Assembly: GCF_000421645.1 (NCBI RefSeq)
Contig: NZ_ATXK01000015.1
Span: forward strand, 1 to 44,707
Direction of reading: 5' to 3'
Origin: Aurantimonas coralicida DSM 14790
GTDB lineage: Bacteria; Pseudomonadota; Alphaproteobacteria; Rhizobiales; Rhizobiaceae
Length of the DNA stretch: 44,707 bases
Shown: piece after piece, positions 24,212 through 31,450 of the stretch
Layout of the letters: each line of letters opens with the position of its first letter
Position numbering within the stretch: position 1 is the stretch's first letter
Made by a program: the position numbers and the translations under genes
Notes under the pieces: model-generated
Told to the model about the DNA's origin: nothing
The model's input: the letters and a program-made list of their open reading frames with translations, nothing else
Databases searched by the model: none

Positions 24212-24397
24212 TCAGGCCCGCCACCCGCAGCGCACGATACCGAACCTGTTGTGCTCCAGCACCTGCCGCACATGGTCGTCCGCCGTCGGCCGGATCGCCT
24301 GCCACCCGTCGCAGCCGGACGGGCTACCCGTCGTCGCGCACCCAGCGAGGCAGCTCGTCGCGAGCGGCGCGATTATCGAGACGGTCAACTTGTTCAT
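24212..24397 (-). CDS. small lipoprotein, phage Rz1-like
   Basis: 61 aa from the ATG at 24397, with AAAGGA nine bases upstream. Signal and lipobox (CLAGC), then SGCDGWQAIRPTADDHVRQV and FGIVRCGWRA. The CDGW-IRPT start and CGW end are typical of small lipoproteins next to lysis genes in alphaproteobacterial phages (Rz1-like spanin position). The preceding Rz-like frame is broken, so this is probably a prophage leftover. Confidence 0.6.
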   Translation of the reverse strand: MNKLTVSIIAPLATSCLAGCATTGSPSGCDGWQAIRPTADDHVRQVLEHNRFGIVRCGWRA

Positions 24398-24570
24398 CGA
24401 TCCGGTTCCTTTCACACAGCGCGTCGAGGAGGCTGGCGCTACCCGAGACTCCTCGGCTCGCCGCCCGGCGCCGTACACGCGGGCAAGGATGCCGAGGTCT
24501 ACCAGTGCGCCGGCCCCGGCGGCCGCGAGCCAGCGGCCGGCGGGGGCGCAACCAAGCGAGGGCGGCGGTC
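24398..24570 (-). pseudogene. Rz-like lysis gene remnant
   Basis: From an ATG at 24570 the frame gives MTAALAWL, but the membrane-anchor reading (GRWLAAAGAGALVDLGILAR, then VYGAGRRAEESR) lies in another frame and runs without a stop into the lipoprotein frame. This is what a frameshifted, shortened Rz-type spanin would look like. The identification depends on position and pattern only. Confidence 0.4.
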
Positions 24571-24590
24571 ATGCGGCGACGCCTTCGTAA

Positions 24591-24779
24591 GCCCACAACA
24601 TCGCCGACCCCGATGACCTCGAGTACGAGATCGTCAGGGAATGCGTCGAGCGCGGCCGGGTTTGTATCGTCGCCGCTGACCTTCGGAAGAACGGCAAGTT
24701 CGCCGTCCTTGAAGGCGACTTCATGGACCACGTGAGCAAGAAGGTCGCGGAGATCGAAGAGGTGGACAAAAGGCATTGA
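24591..24779 (+). pseudogene. 3' fragment of an unknown gene
   Basis: An open stretch of 62 codons after a TAA at 24588, lacking a start codon: DPDDLEYEIVRECVERGRVC, then IVAADLRKNGKFAVLEGDFM, then DHVSKKVAEIEEVDKRH. Composition and periodicity look like real protein. An ATG at 24571 in another frame could be its original start, separated by a frameshift. Family not recognised. Confidence 0.35.
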
Positions 24780-25421
24780 GAGCGGCGTGCGTCGCTTCCG
24801 CCTTCGCTCCCTCCACTGTAGCTCATGGAGCCGCCCCATTCATCCTGGCCGCCGGCTGTAGCAAAGGGCACGGGTTGAACGAACTCATCGCCGCGCGGAA
24901 CGTGTCAGCATCCGGCGTGCCATGAAGCGCCATCCGTAAACTGCCGTCGCAACAGCATACCGGATGGGCGCGCTCGAGGATCACATCGAAGCCGTGCGCC
25001 GCCTCAACGGCCAGCATGCAAGACTCGAACGAGATGACGGATCCTTGGATCGTCGCCCAATCGGCGGGCACCGAACTGGGGTCACGGCACCGGACCAGTG
25101 CCGTTTCCGCTGTTCGGCGCGGCTCGAGAAAGCTCGAAAAGTAGCTGCTCTTGCGCAGCGGCGAGCGTGCACCCTTCACGGTGCCTACACTTCCATGTCG
25201 AGGTGGATTCGGCGGCGGCGTATGCACAAGACGCCACCTTCCTGATCAGCCGCAGGATAAATTCTCGGGATCATCTAAATCAAACACTTACAGGTGCGAT
25301 CCTTCCTAAAAAACCATCAAAATCAATGGCTTGAAGATTTTCCAGTTTGACATTGAAGCAGAGTCATGAGATATTGGAGTTGTCTCAATCAAGAGGCGGC
25401 GTACTTCGAGGATACTGAAGC
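24780..25421. other. stretch with only weak coding potential
   Basis: Apart from the doubtful minus-strand frame at 24823-25227, nothing here looks like a gene. The last 170 bases (25250-25420) are relatively AT-rich and precede the small gene at 25422, so its promoter is probably there. Confidence 0.3.
24823..25227 (-). CDS. doubtful hypothetical protein
   Basis: 134-codon frame. The central and C-terminal parts (WATIQGSVISFESCMLAVEA, then AHGFDVILERAHPVCCCDGS, then LRMALHGTPDADTFRAAMSS) look like protein, but no start has a good ribosome-binding site and the N-terminus is basic and irregular. It may be a gene with a lost 5' end. Confidence 0.3.
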   Translation of the reverse strand: MHTPPPNPPRHGSVGTVKGARSPLRKSSYFSSFLEPRRTAETALVRCRDPSSVPADWATIQGSVISFESCMLAVEAAHGFDVILERAHPVCCCDGSLRMALHGTPDADTFRAAMSSFNPCPLLQPAARMNGAAP

Positions 25422-25718
25422 ATGGCAGTTCGATCTAAGGCGGTTAATACCGCTGAATCAAAAGTAGTTCGCGAAAATCCAGCCGCAGAATTCCGCAAAG
25501 CGGTGAAAGCAGCGGGCGCGACCTATGAAATCAACCGCGACCGAAGCAGCTATTCGGACGCAATGAGCATCAGCTTTGCGGATGGTCGAACGCTCCACCT
25601 TCGACACATCCCAGCGGAGTGGTCCGATCACATCGACACGTTAGAGGCGTTCATCGCCGACCCGAGCTCGCGTCGCTTCATCGACTGTAAGGACGGTTCA
25701 TTCGACGTCTGCGGATGA
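25422..25718 (+). CDS. hypothetical protein (98 aa)
   Basis: ATG at 25422 with GAGGATACTGAAGC upstream, a good ribosome-binding site. Charged, soluble protein: VRENPAAEFRKAVKAAGATY, then SISFADGRTLHLRHIPAEWS, then EAFIADPSSRRFIDC. No family recognised. It stands alone, with no nearby partner on the same strand for 340 bp. Confidence 0.6.
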   Translation: MAVRSKAVNTAESKVVRENPAAEFRKAVKAAGATYEINRDRSSYSDAMSISFADGRTLHLRHIPAEWSDHIDTLEAFIADPSSRRFIDCKDGSFDVCG

Positions 25719-25797
25719 GCCTCGCGCCAACGGAGCTGACCGAACATGAGCAGGTCTAGGGCTCAATACCGGAGGTCCCGCAGTGATGCCGGGGCCT

Positions 25798-25938
25798 CTA
25801 TGCTACAAGATCGGCATCAATAGACGGCGGTGCCAAGTCTATAGCGTTCGAGCCCTTGGCTGAAGAAGCCTCGAATGTGGTCGCCACGTCGGCTGCCGAC
25901 GCCGGATGGTCCACCAGCCATCGCGCTTTCTTGGTCAT
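25798..25938 (-). CDS. possible 46-aa protein
   Basis: ATG at 25938 preceded by CAGGAATC about nine bases upstream. The frame (TKKARWLVDHPASAADVATT, then FEASSAKGSNAIDLAPPSID) is soluble and unrecognised. It sits in the 350-bp gap between 25718 and 26067. Support is weak. Confidence 0.3.
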   Translation of the reverse strand: MTKKARWLVDHPASAADVATTFEASSAKGSNAIDLAPPSIDADLVA

Positions 25939-26066
25939 CGGTGAGATTCCTGGATGCAGGGCTCCAACGCAGGATGACGGAGACAAGCACGAGCGCGTGC
26001 GGACGAGACGTGGGATCGGCACTGTTGGTCAACGCCTGAAGCGCCGAACGAACGAGGGGGCAAACC

Positions 26067-26207
26067 ATGACCGCCACCGACCGCTACAGCGCCCTCCGCC
26101 GCCGTCTGCGCATGACGCAGCCGGAGATCGCCGTCGACCGCTTGGCGGCCCGGCTGCGCGGGCGCGCGCTGACTGACCTCGCGGAATTTGCAGGACTGAT
26201 TCAATGA
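26067..26207 (+). CDS. small basic protein (46 aa), HTH-like
   Basis: ATG at 26067 follows GAGGGGGC seven bases upstream. TDRYSALRRRLRMTQPEIAV resembles the first helices of a short helix-turn-helix (R-x-x-L-x-M-T-Q-x-E), followed by DRLAARLRGRALTDLAEFAG. The stop overlaps the next gene's ATG by four bases. A Cro/CI-like fragment is possible, but the protein is short for one. Confidence 0.5.
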   Translation: MTATDRYSALRRRLRMTQPEIAVDRLAARLRGRALTDLAEFAGLIQ

Positions 26208-26575
26208 CCCGGACCGACGCCGAACTGGAGGCCATCATAATGGCGAGGACCGCCGACATCTTATGCCAACAGCTCTCCGTCGTCGACGGCGTGTGCCGTG
26301 TCGAGATCTACGACCCGCCGGGCGCGGACGACGAGAACTGGGCCGTATCGCTCACAGCGTCGCCCGAGCGCGTCGAGGGGGAGTTCTATAGCAAGGGCGG
26401 CGCGCGCGGGACCGTCGTCTCGAACCCCGTCGACGCCCACGCCGCACGGGACGACTACGAACGGTTCCTGCGCGATCCCGCGTCCTGGTCGCGAGAGCTG
26501 TGGGCCGAGTTCGCCAAGTTCGACGACGTGCGGTGGGTCATCTTCGGCGAGACGTTGAAAATGTTGAGGGCATGA
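26204..26575 (+). CDS. hypothetical protein (123 aa)
   Basis: ATG overlaps the preceding 46-aa gene. Soluble alpha/beta protein: AELEAIIMARTADILCQQLS, then CRVEIYDPPGADDENWAVSL, then YERFLRDPASWSRELWAEFA. No motif or family recognised. The coupled pair has good coding character and is the second two-gene unit of unknown function in this block. Confidence 0.55.
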   Translation: MTRTDAELEAIIMARTADILCQQLSVVDGVCRVEIYDPPGADDENWAVSLTASPERVEGEFYSKGGARGTVVSNPVDAHAARDDYERFLRDPASWSRELWAEFAKFDDVRWVIFGETLKMLRA

Positions 26576-26716
26576 TAGCCGACGCTCGCATGGGTCAGCG
26601 ACCCTACACCTCAAAGTCTCTGGCTATTGTGGATCCGGTCCATCCTGAAAGTTCGAGGATGCCCGCCCTCCGTTTTGTCGATCGCGTGCAGGTATCGCCG
26701 GGTGTCGGCCTCTCGA

Positions 26717-27067
26717 GTGCGGCCTGAGCACCGCGGCGGGGACTGGAAGGTCTACGGTGCATTTGAGCACCGCCTCCCCGAGGGACTCGACCCGAAGAAC
26801 GGGCGGCATGTCGAGGAGGTCCGGATCTCCCTGTCCGCCCCCGTGGACGACATACGGGCCGCCGAAGAAGCGGTCGCCAAGCGGCTCGCCGAACAGATGC
26901 CTTTCACGGAATACCCTGAATGGATTGCCAGCCCGCGCCGGCGACGGCAGGACCCAGAAGCACTGTCACCGCACCAAGGCGCAATCAGAACAAGGCGATG
27001 GCCGCACCGCAGAAGAGAAGGAGCGCGACGGGGTCGATGCTTGCCAGGCTCGGGACGTCGAGCGTGA
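26717..27067 (+). CDS. possible gene fragment
   Basis: From a GTG at 26717 about 65 residues read like protein (RPEHRGGDWKVYGAFEHRLP, then EGLDPKNGRHVEEVRISLSA, then AAEEAVAKRLAEQMPFTEYP). The remainder is Arg-rich and overlaps the chrA remnant on the other strand, so the true 3' end is probably lost near 26930. No ribosome-binding site seen. Confidence 0.3.
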   Translation: MRPEHRGGDWKVYGAFEHRLPEGLDPKNGRHVEEVRISLSAPVDDIRAAEEAVAKRLAEQMPFTEYPEWIASPRRRRQDPEALSPHQGAIRTRRWPHRRREGARRGRCLPGSGRRA

Positions 27068-27145
27068 GCGGTCCGACCCGAACCTGGTAGACCTCCCGGA
27101 ACAGCACGTGCAGGCCGAACCAGAGGGCCAGATTGAGGATCTGTG
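26985..27145 (-). pseudogene. chrA: chrA (chromate transporter) 3' fragment
   Basis: About 53 codons on the minus strand read SQILNLALWFGLHVLFREV, then RVGPLTLDVPSLASIDPVAL, then LLFCGAAIALF and a stop. LNLALWF-LHVLF and the SLASIDPVAL span are typical of the last membrane spans of ChrA transporters. The frame has no start, the rest of the gene is missing, and the stop comes before the usual final helix. A small remnant of a chromate-resistance gene, 25 bp downstream of qatD. Confidence 0.65.
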
Positions 27146-27170
27146 AACTACGACACAAGCCCTCGTTCTC

Positions 27171-27926
27171 TCAGCTCACGAGGGCGGCGAGGTTCGTGCG
27201 GATCCGTTTTGCCATCTCGCCCTCGGGAATGCCGAATGACGACGCCAGCATTGAGGTGGCCCTGCCGACATCGGCTGGCCGGGCAGCGTCGTCTCCCTCT
27301 CGCGCGAACGGACCGTCTGTCTCCGTCAGGATCCGGTCGATCGGGACCACGGTCCTGACGATGGCCGACATCCGGTCGGACTGCATCATCGCCGCGTTGA
27401 TCGAGAACCAGCATCCAAGGTCGACGGCTCGCCGCGCTTCGGCCTTGCTGCCGGAGAACCAGTGCAGGACGACGTTCGACCGTCCCCGGGGTAGGTGCGC
27501 CTCCACCATGTCCAGAACCAGCGTGGCCGCGCGGACACTGTGGACCGAGAGCACCTTGTCACCGGCAGACGCGCACGCCACTAGGACGCGTCGGAACACC
27601 TCGCGCTGGCGCTCCAGGGAACGGAAGTGGGCAGGTCCGGCGTCGAGGCCGACCTCTCCGACGTACCGTGTCTCGGGAAGCAGCGCCTCGAACAGGGCGA
27701 TCTCGTCCCCGTGGTCCGCGACAAGCTGCGGGTGCAGGCCGAGTGCCGCCCTGACGTGTCGGGTCGCCGAAGCGAGATTGTGGTTGCGCCGCCAAGCGCG
27801 AGGCGTCGTCGTCACGGCGAGGGTGTAGAGCCCCGCCGCGTCGCACTCGCGCACGAGCTCCTCGAAGTCCGGGAAGAGGTCGAGGTGGCAGTGGAAGTCG
27901 ACCAGGGCCTCAGCCATCGCGACCAT
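27171..27926 (-). CDS. qatD: QatD, TatD-like nuclease of the Qat anti-phage system
   Basis: 251 aa from the ATG at 27926 (27917 is an alternative); both overlap the qatC end. The longer frame to 28346 is antisense-like nonsense. DFHCHLDLFPDFEELVRECD gives the TatD metal-binding HxH, followed by ALGLHPQLV, YVGEVGLDAG, LSVHSVRAA, VLHWFSGS and the ETDGPF Asp. This matches QatD, the TatD-type hydrolase encoded after QatC. It appears intact, but its partners are broken, so a complete defence function is unlikely. Confidence 0.85.
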   Translation of the reverse strand: MVAMAEALVDFHCHLDLFPDFEELVRECDAAGLYTLAVTTTPRAWRRNHNLASATRHVRAALGLHPQLVADHGDEIALFEALLPETRYVGEVGLDAGPAHFRSLERQREVFRRVLVACASAGDKVLSVHSVRAATLVLDMVEAHLPRGRSNVVLHWFSGSKAEARRAVDLGCWFSINAAMMQSDRMSAIVRTVVPIDRILTETDGPFAREGDDAARPADVGRATSMLASSFGIPEGEMAKRIRTNLAALVS

Positions 27927-29295
27927 CAAGCGGCCTCGCCTCGACGTCTTCGAGGACCTCGGCGACTTCCGCCATGCCGCGTCGGTAGACGCCGACGAGG
28001 TCTGGCACGATGGCGGCGTCCTCCAGCAGCGGGCCCGGCTTGTAGACCCATGTCTCGGGCAGTTCCGGCCTCTCCCGAAGGCGGGCGATCGCGTATTGGA
28101 AACCTCGCACCTGCCGTCCCTTAGCTTTGGTCGTATCGAGGACCTCGGAGGTGAGGTCGTCGAGTGCATACCCGGTTTCGTCCCTGCCGTCCCACGGCGT
28201 CCGCAGGAGCGAGGCGCGACGGATAATGCAGGGGAGGCAGTAGCCGCAATGGGCGTGGTCGCCCGCATACCAGCGCCTCGTCGACGGGTGCGCGCAGGAC
28301 AGCGACCAGCGGCGCCAGCGCCTCGAGGGCGGCCGGGTTCGCGCATCCGTCGACCATCTCACCCTTGGTGCGGTCCCAGTAGGGGTTCACGACGCGGCCC
28401 CGGATGCCGACGGTCGCGAGCAGCTCGTTCCAGCGGTGGATGTAGAACGGATGCGTCGTCCGCGTGCTGTTGCTTCCCACCCGCGTGACGTCGAGCGGCA
28501 CGTTCAGGAAGATCAGGCCGTTCTCCGGAACCCGGAGGTCGAACGGTCGGGCGAACGCCGACCCGGCGAACGCCGCGGCCGCGAAAAACAGGAAGGACCG
28601 CCCGCGGGTGGAGTTCTCGCCTCCGATTCCGGCGACGAGGTTGCTCGGGATGGTCATGGCCAGGCGGAGCCGGACCGGACGCGCGTGATCTGCCTGACGG
28701 GCCGCGAGCTCGCGGAACAGCCTGCCTTGGGGCGCGCTCACGCCGCCTTCGCCGCCGTGGCTGACGAAAAGGGGAAACCCCCCCTCGTGAAGTTCGTCGA
28801 CTGCCCCGATGAGACTGTCGAGACCGCCGGAGAACAGGGAGACCCCCGTGAACGGATGTCGTGTCCGCGATCTCGGCTGACGCGACAGAGGCGGGCGGCC
28901 GGAGCGAGGCAGGGGCGGAAGCGGACCGCCCACAGGTCGCCGGTCAGGAACCGGAGCATGCGCTCTAGGGGGGCGGTCGCCCGATCCCAGACGGCGACGT
29001 CGGAGACGGGAACGACGATGCTGATCTCACGCATCCACCCGTCCTGTGAGGCCTGCACCCGGTTCAGCCGCGTGTCCGCGGCATGGACGTGGGCCGCCAA
29101 CGTGATCAGGTCGATGCCGACCGCAGTGGGAGTCAGGTGCCAGCCAGCGAGGTGCTTCAGGGCGCGGTCCACACCGAAACGCAGGCTTCCCGCGGCGTCG
29201 AGGAGGTCGAGAGTGGTCGCGACCGTGTCCACGGCGCGCGGCGGCCGGAAGGCGTCGGCGGGCCCCAAGCGTCCGAAGATGATATGCTTGGTCAT
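27910..29295 (-). pseudogene. qatC: QatC (QueC-like), broken by two compensating frameshifts
   Basis: The N-terminal domain opens at ATG 29295 (KHIIFGRLGPADAF, then GIDLITLAAHVHAADTRLNR, then SQDGWMREISIVVPV, LTGDLW). Near 28870-28930 the reading must shift to reach the PP-loop SLFSGGLDSLIGAVDEL and NPYWDRTKGEM. Near 28290-28310 it shifts back to the original frame for HCGYCLPCIIRRAS (zinc Cys motif) and the C-terminal TGYALDDLTSEVLDTTKAKG. All parts of QatC are present in order, so the gene has a -1-type and a +1-type shift. Sequencing error is possible but two are needed. QatC is related to 7-cyano-7-deazaguanine synthase. Confidence 0.8.
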
Positions 29296-29561
29296 GCGTC
29301 GCCTCTCTCTGGACCGTCGGCGTAGCCTTCGAGTACGCCCATGGCCATTGTATAGATCCGTTCGATCGCCGAACGGACGCCGGCACCGGACATCAGTCGG
29401 CCGACCCCCGCCATCGCGGACCTCACCGCGCCGTCGACGAAGTCCCGGACGTCGGCCTCGGCCGACGCCGCGTCCTCGATGCTGTCGGGAAGGAGCACGA
29501 TCCCATTGGCCACCGCGTTCTTCAGTCGGTTGTCGATCGTCCCGACGATGAACCGCTCGAT
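29292..29561 (-). pseudogene. qatB: QatB C-terminal fragment
   Basis: The open frame ends at 29292, overlapping the qatC start by four bases. It can be read back to a TAA at 29562-29564: ERFIVGTIDNRLKNAVANGI, then VLLPDSIEDAASAEADVRDF, then VDGAVRSAMAGVGRLMSGAG. Position and length fit the C-terminal end of QatB, which precedes QatC. The rest of qatB and all of qatA are missing; 19 bp beyond the TAA a broken PCu(A)C gene begins on the other strand. The identity comes mainly from context. Confidence 0.6.
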
Positions 29562-29579
29562 TTATGCGCGGTATCCCAA

Positions 29580-29913
29580 ATGAGGTTGATGCATATCGCT
29601 ACTGCGGCGGCCATCAGCCTCGGCTTTGTCGGCCTCGCCGCGGCGCATGAGTTCAAAGCTGGAGGTCTCACGATCGACCATCCGTCATCCCGCCCGACAC
29701 TGCCAACGGCGAGGGTCGGGCGGGGTACTCGTCCGTCAGCAGCAGCGATGGAAGTTGAGCAGATCGGCTACCGTCGCGGGCAGGTTCGCGAGCCACGAGT
29801 AGCCGGTGGAGGACGGCGTCGCACGGATGCGTCCTGTCAAGGACGAAATCCTCATCAGGCCAGATGCGACGGTCACGCTCGATCCCGGGAGAGGCGCCTA
29901 CCCGTGGCGGTGA
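29580..29913 (+). pseudogene. PCu(A)C copper chaperone pseudogene
   Basis: ATG at 29580. Residues 1-45 match PCu(A)C: signal peptide, HEFKAGGLTIDHPSSRPTLP. After TAR the frame becomes Arg-rich. In other frames GYSSVSSSDGS (the GYL-V-N-GS block) and then VEDGVARMRPVKDEILIRPD, ATVTLDPGRGAY appear in family order, ending with a TGA at 29911. At least two frameshifts are needed. Compare the intact gene at 6246-6731. It adjoins the truncated qatB and marks the junction between the defence remnant and the mer block. Confidence 0.75.
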
Positions 29914-29953
29914 AACGCTGCGGGGTGAACGCAGCAGGACGAACTTAGCGCAG

Positions 29954-30370
29954 TCATGAGCCTTCGAGCGTTTCCAGAACCGCGCAGTCCGGCACATCAC
30001 CTCCCGAACATCGGGCCGCCGCCGCCGCAAGCACTATCTCAATCCGTCTGAGGTCTGCAATCTTCGTCCGCACGTTCGAAAGGTGGCGTTCGGTACGCTC
30101 CTTGATCTCCGCACAAGTCTGGTCGCCGCCGTCAACGAGGTCGAGAAGCCCCCGAATCTCCTCGATCGAGAACCCAAGCTCTCTGGCGCGCAGGATGAAT
30201 TTCAGCCGCGAGACATGATCCGAGCCGTAGACCCGGTAGCCTGCCGCCGTGCGCGGCGGATCGGGCATCATACCGATCTTCTCATAATAGCGGACGGTTT
30301 CGAGATTGCAGCCGGTTCGTCGCGCCAGCTCAGCGCGCCGCAGACCCCTCCCGGACGCGTGATCGCTCAT
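29954..30370 (-). CDS. merR: MerR-family mercury regulator
   Basis: 138 aa from the ATG at 30370; the longer frame is antisense to merT. Helix-turn-helix: RRAELARRTGCNLETVRYYE, KIGMMPDPPRTAAGYRVYG. The dimer helix carries Cys residues in QTCAEIKERTERHL and AARCSGGDVPDCAVLETLE, at the positions of the three Hg(II) cysteines of MerR. It is divergent from merT with the operator between them. It would repress without and activate with Hg(II). Confidence 0.88.
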   Translation of the reverse strand: MSDHASGRGLRRAELARRTGCNLETVRYYEKIGMMPDPPRTAAGYRVYGSDHVSRLKFILRARELGFSIEEIRGLLDLVDGGDQTCAEIKERTERHLSNVRTKIADLRRIEIVLAAAAARCSGGDVPDCAVLETLEGS

Positions 30371-30384
30371 CGCGAAAAACCCTC

Positions 30385-30415
30385 TTGAGCCTGTAGTTGC
30401 TACAGACCTTATAGA
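30385..30415 (+). promoter_or_regulatory. mer operator/promoter
   Basis: TTGAGC (30385-30390) and TATAGA (30410-30415) are separated by 19 bases. The spacer has a perfect 6-bp dyad CTGTAG-TTG-CTACAG. This is a classical MerR-type promoter directed at merT (ATG 30444), 15 bases upstream of the divergent merR start. Confidence 0.85.
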
Positions 30416-30443
30416 AGATCGAGCGGAGGATCGAAAGGCGAAG

Positions 30444-30839
30444 ATGATGAGCATCACGAACCGGGAACGTTGGCATCCCGCGGAGGAAGTCGGAAGCCGC
30501 CGGAAGGACTGGTTCGCGGCCGGAGGTGTCACTGGGGCGGTCTTCGCGTCAAGCTGCTGCATTGGGCCGCTGGCCCTTCTCTCGCTCGGCGTCTCGGGCG
30601 CATGGATCGGCAATCTGACTGCGCTCGAGCCCCTGAAGCCCTTGTTCGCAGCTATCGCGCTCCTCTTCATCGGCCTCGGGTTCCGGCAGGTCTACTTCCA
30701 GCCGAACACGATCTGCGAGCCCGGCTCCGTCTGCGCCCGGTCGCGATCAGCACTTCTTACCAGGACAGCTCTCTGGTCCGCCACTGTCCTAGTGCTCGTC
30801 GCGATCACGATCGACTGGTGGGCGCCGCTTCTTTACTGA
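30444..30839 (+). CDS. merT: mercuric ion transporter MerT
   Basis: 131 aa with three membrane spans. The first span contains the Cys pair that takes Hg(II): TGAVFASSCCIGPLALLSLG. The loop between spans 2 and 3 has FQPNTICEPGSVCARS, the second Cys pair. This is the MerT layout for importing Hg(II) from MerP to the cytoplasmic reductase. An ATG three bases later is an alternative start. merP follows 15 bp downstream. Confidence 0.92.
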   Translation: MMSITNRERWHPAEEVGSRRKDWFAAGGVTGAVFASSCCIGPLALLSLGVSGAWIGNLTALEPLKPLFAAIALLFIGLGFRQVYFQPNTICEPGSVCARSRSALLTRTALWSATVLVLVAITIDWWAPLLY

Positions 30840-30854
30840 GCAAGGAGGCTTTTC

Positions 30855-31187
30855 ATGAAATCCTATTTCGCTTCCACCGCCGCAGCCGCAGCCGTCCTAT
30901 TGGGGGCGCCGGCGATCCTGGCGATTCAGAGTTTGCCAGCCGCCGGTCAGACGGCATCCGCGCAAGCCGAACTCAAGACCGTGGTGTTCGACGTGGAGAA
31001 CATGACCTGCGCGACCTGTCCGATAACTGTCCGTCTGGCCATGGAGGCCGTCGAGGGCGTGCGCTCCGTCAAGATCGATTTCGAGGCGAAAACCGCCACC
31101 GTCGTCTTCGACCCCGCGATTTCCAATACCGCGGGGATCCGCGCCGCCTCGACGAACGCCGGGTATCCGGCAGCGGCGCAAAGCTGA
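30855..31187 (+). CDS. merP: periplasmic mercury-binding protein MerP
   Basis: 110 aa with an AAGGAGG site upstream. A signal peptide and a longer than usual linker are followed by an HMA domain with ENMTCATCPITVRLAMEAVE (CxxC Hg site) and IDFEAKTATVVFDP. MerP scavenges Hg(II) in the periplasm and hands it to MerT. The N-terminal extension (about 35 residues before the domain) is a little longer than in Tn501-type MerP. Confidence 0.92.
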   Translation: MKSYFASTAAAAAVLLGAPAILAIQSLPAAGQTASAQAELKTVVFDVENMTCATCPITVRLAMEAVEGVRSVKIDFEAKTATVVFDPAISNTAGIRAASTNAGYPAAAQS

Positions 31188-31193
31188 CGTGCG

Positions 31194-31450
31194 ATGAAGG
31201 ATCGCACCATCACCAGGTCCGGCATCGTTGGCGCCGTGGTCGCCGCGATCTGCTGCTTCACCCCAATCCTCGTCCTTGGCGTTGGCGCAGTCGGCCTGTC
31301 GGCCTGTCGGCCTGGCTCGGTTGGCTCGACTATGTGCTCTTGCCGGTGCTTTTCGTCGCGCTGGGGCTGATCGCCTACGGTCTTTGGCTTCAGCGCCGGG
31401 CGGCAGATTGCTGCACGCCCCCACTCGATCGAATACCGAAGGACGATGAC
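31194..31450 (+). pseudogene. merF: merF broken by an 8-bp tandem duplication
   Basis: ATG at 31194: KDRTITRSGIVGAVVAAICC, then FTPILVLGVGAVGLSA, the MerF start with its CC pair in span 1. At 31291-31314 the 8-mer TCGGCCTG is present three times in tandem; with two copies the frame would continue as WLGWLDYVLLPVLFVALGLI, AYGLWLQRRAADCCTP, the second MerF span and Cys pair. With three copies the frame ends at 31370 after 58 aa. The normal MerF frame has no stop before merA and is in phase with it, so the two-copy form would encode a MerF-MerA fusion. Confidence 0.85.
31291..31314 (+). repeat. 8-bp tandem repeat x3 inside merF
   Basis: Three perfect head-to-tail copies of TCGGCCTG, followed by GCTCGG. 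Two copies restore the MerF frame; three copies (as here) shift it. Non-triplet perfect repeats inside a coding region are typical slippage sites. Confidence 0.9.
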
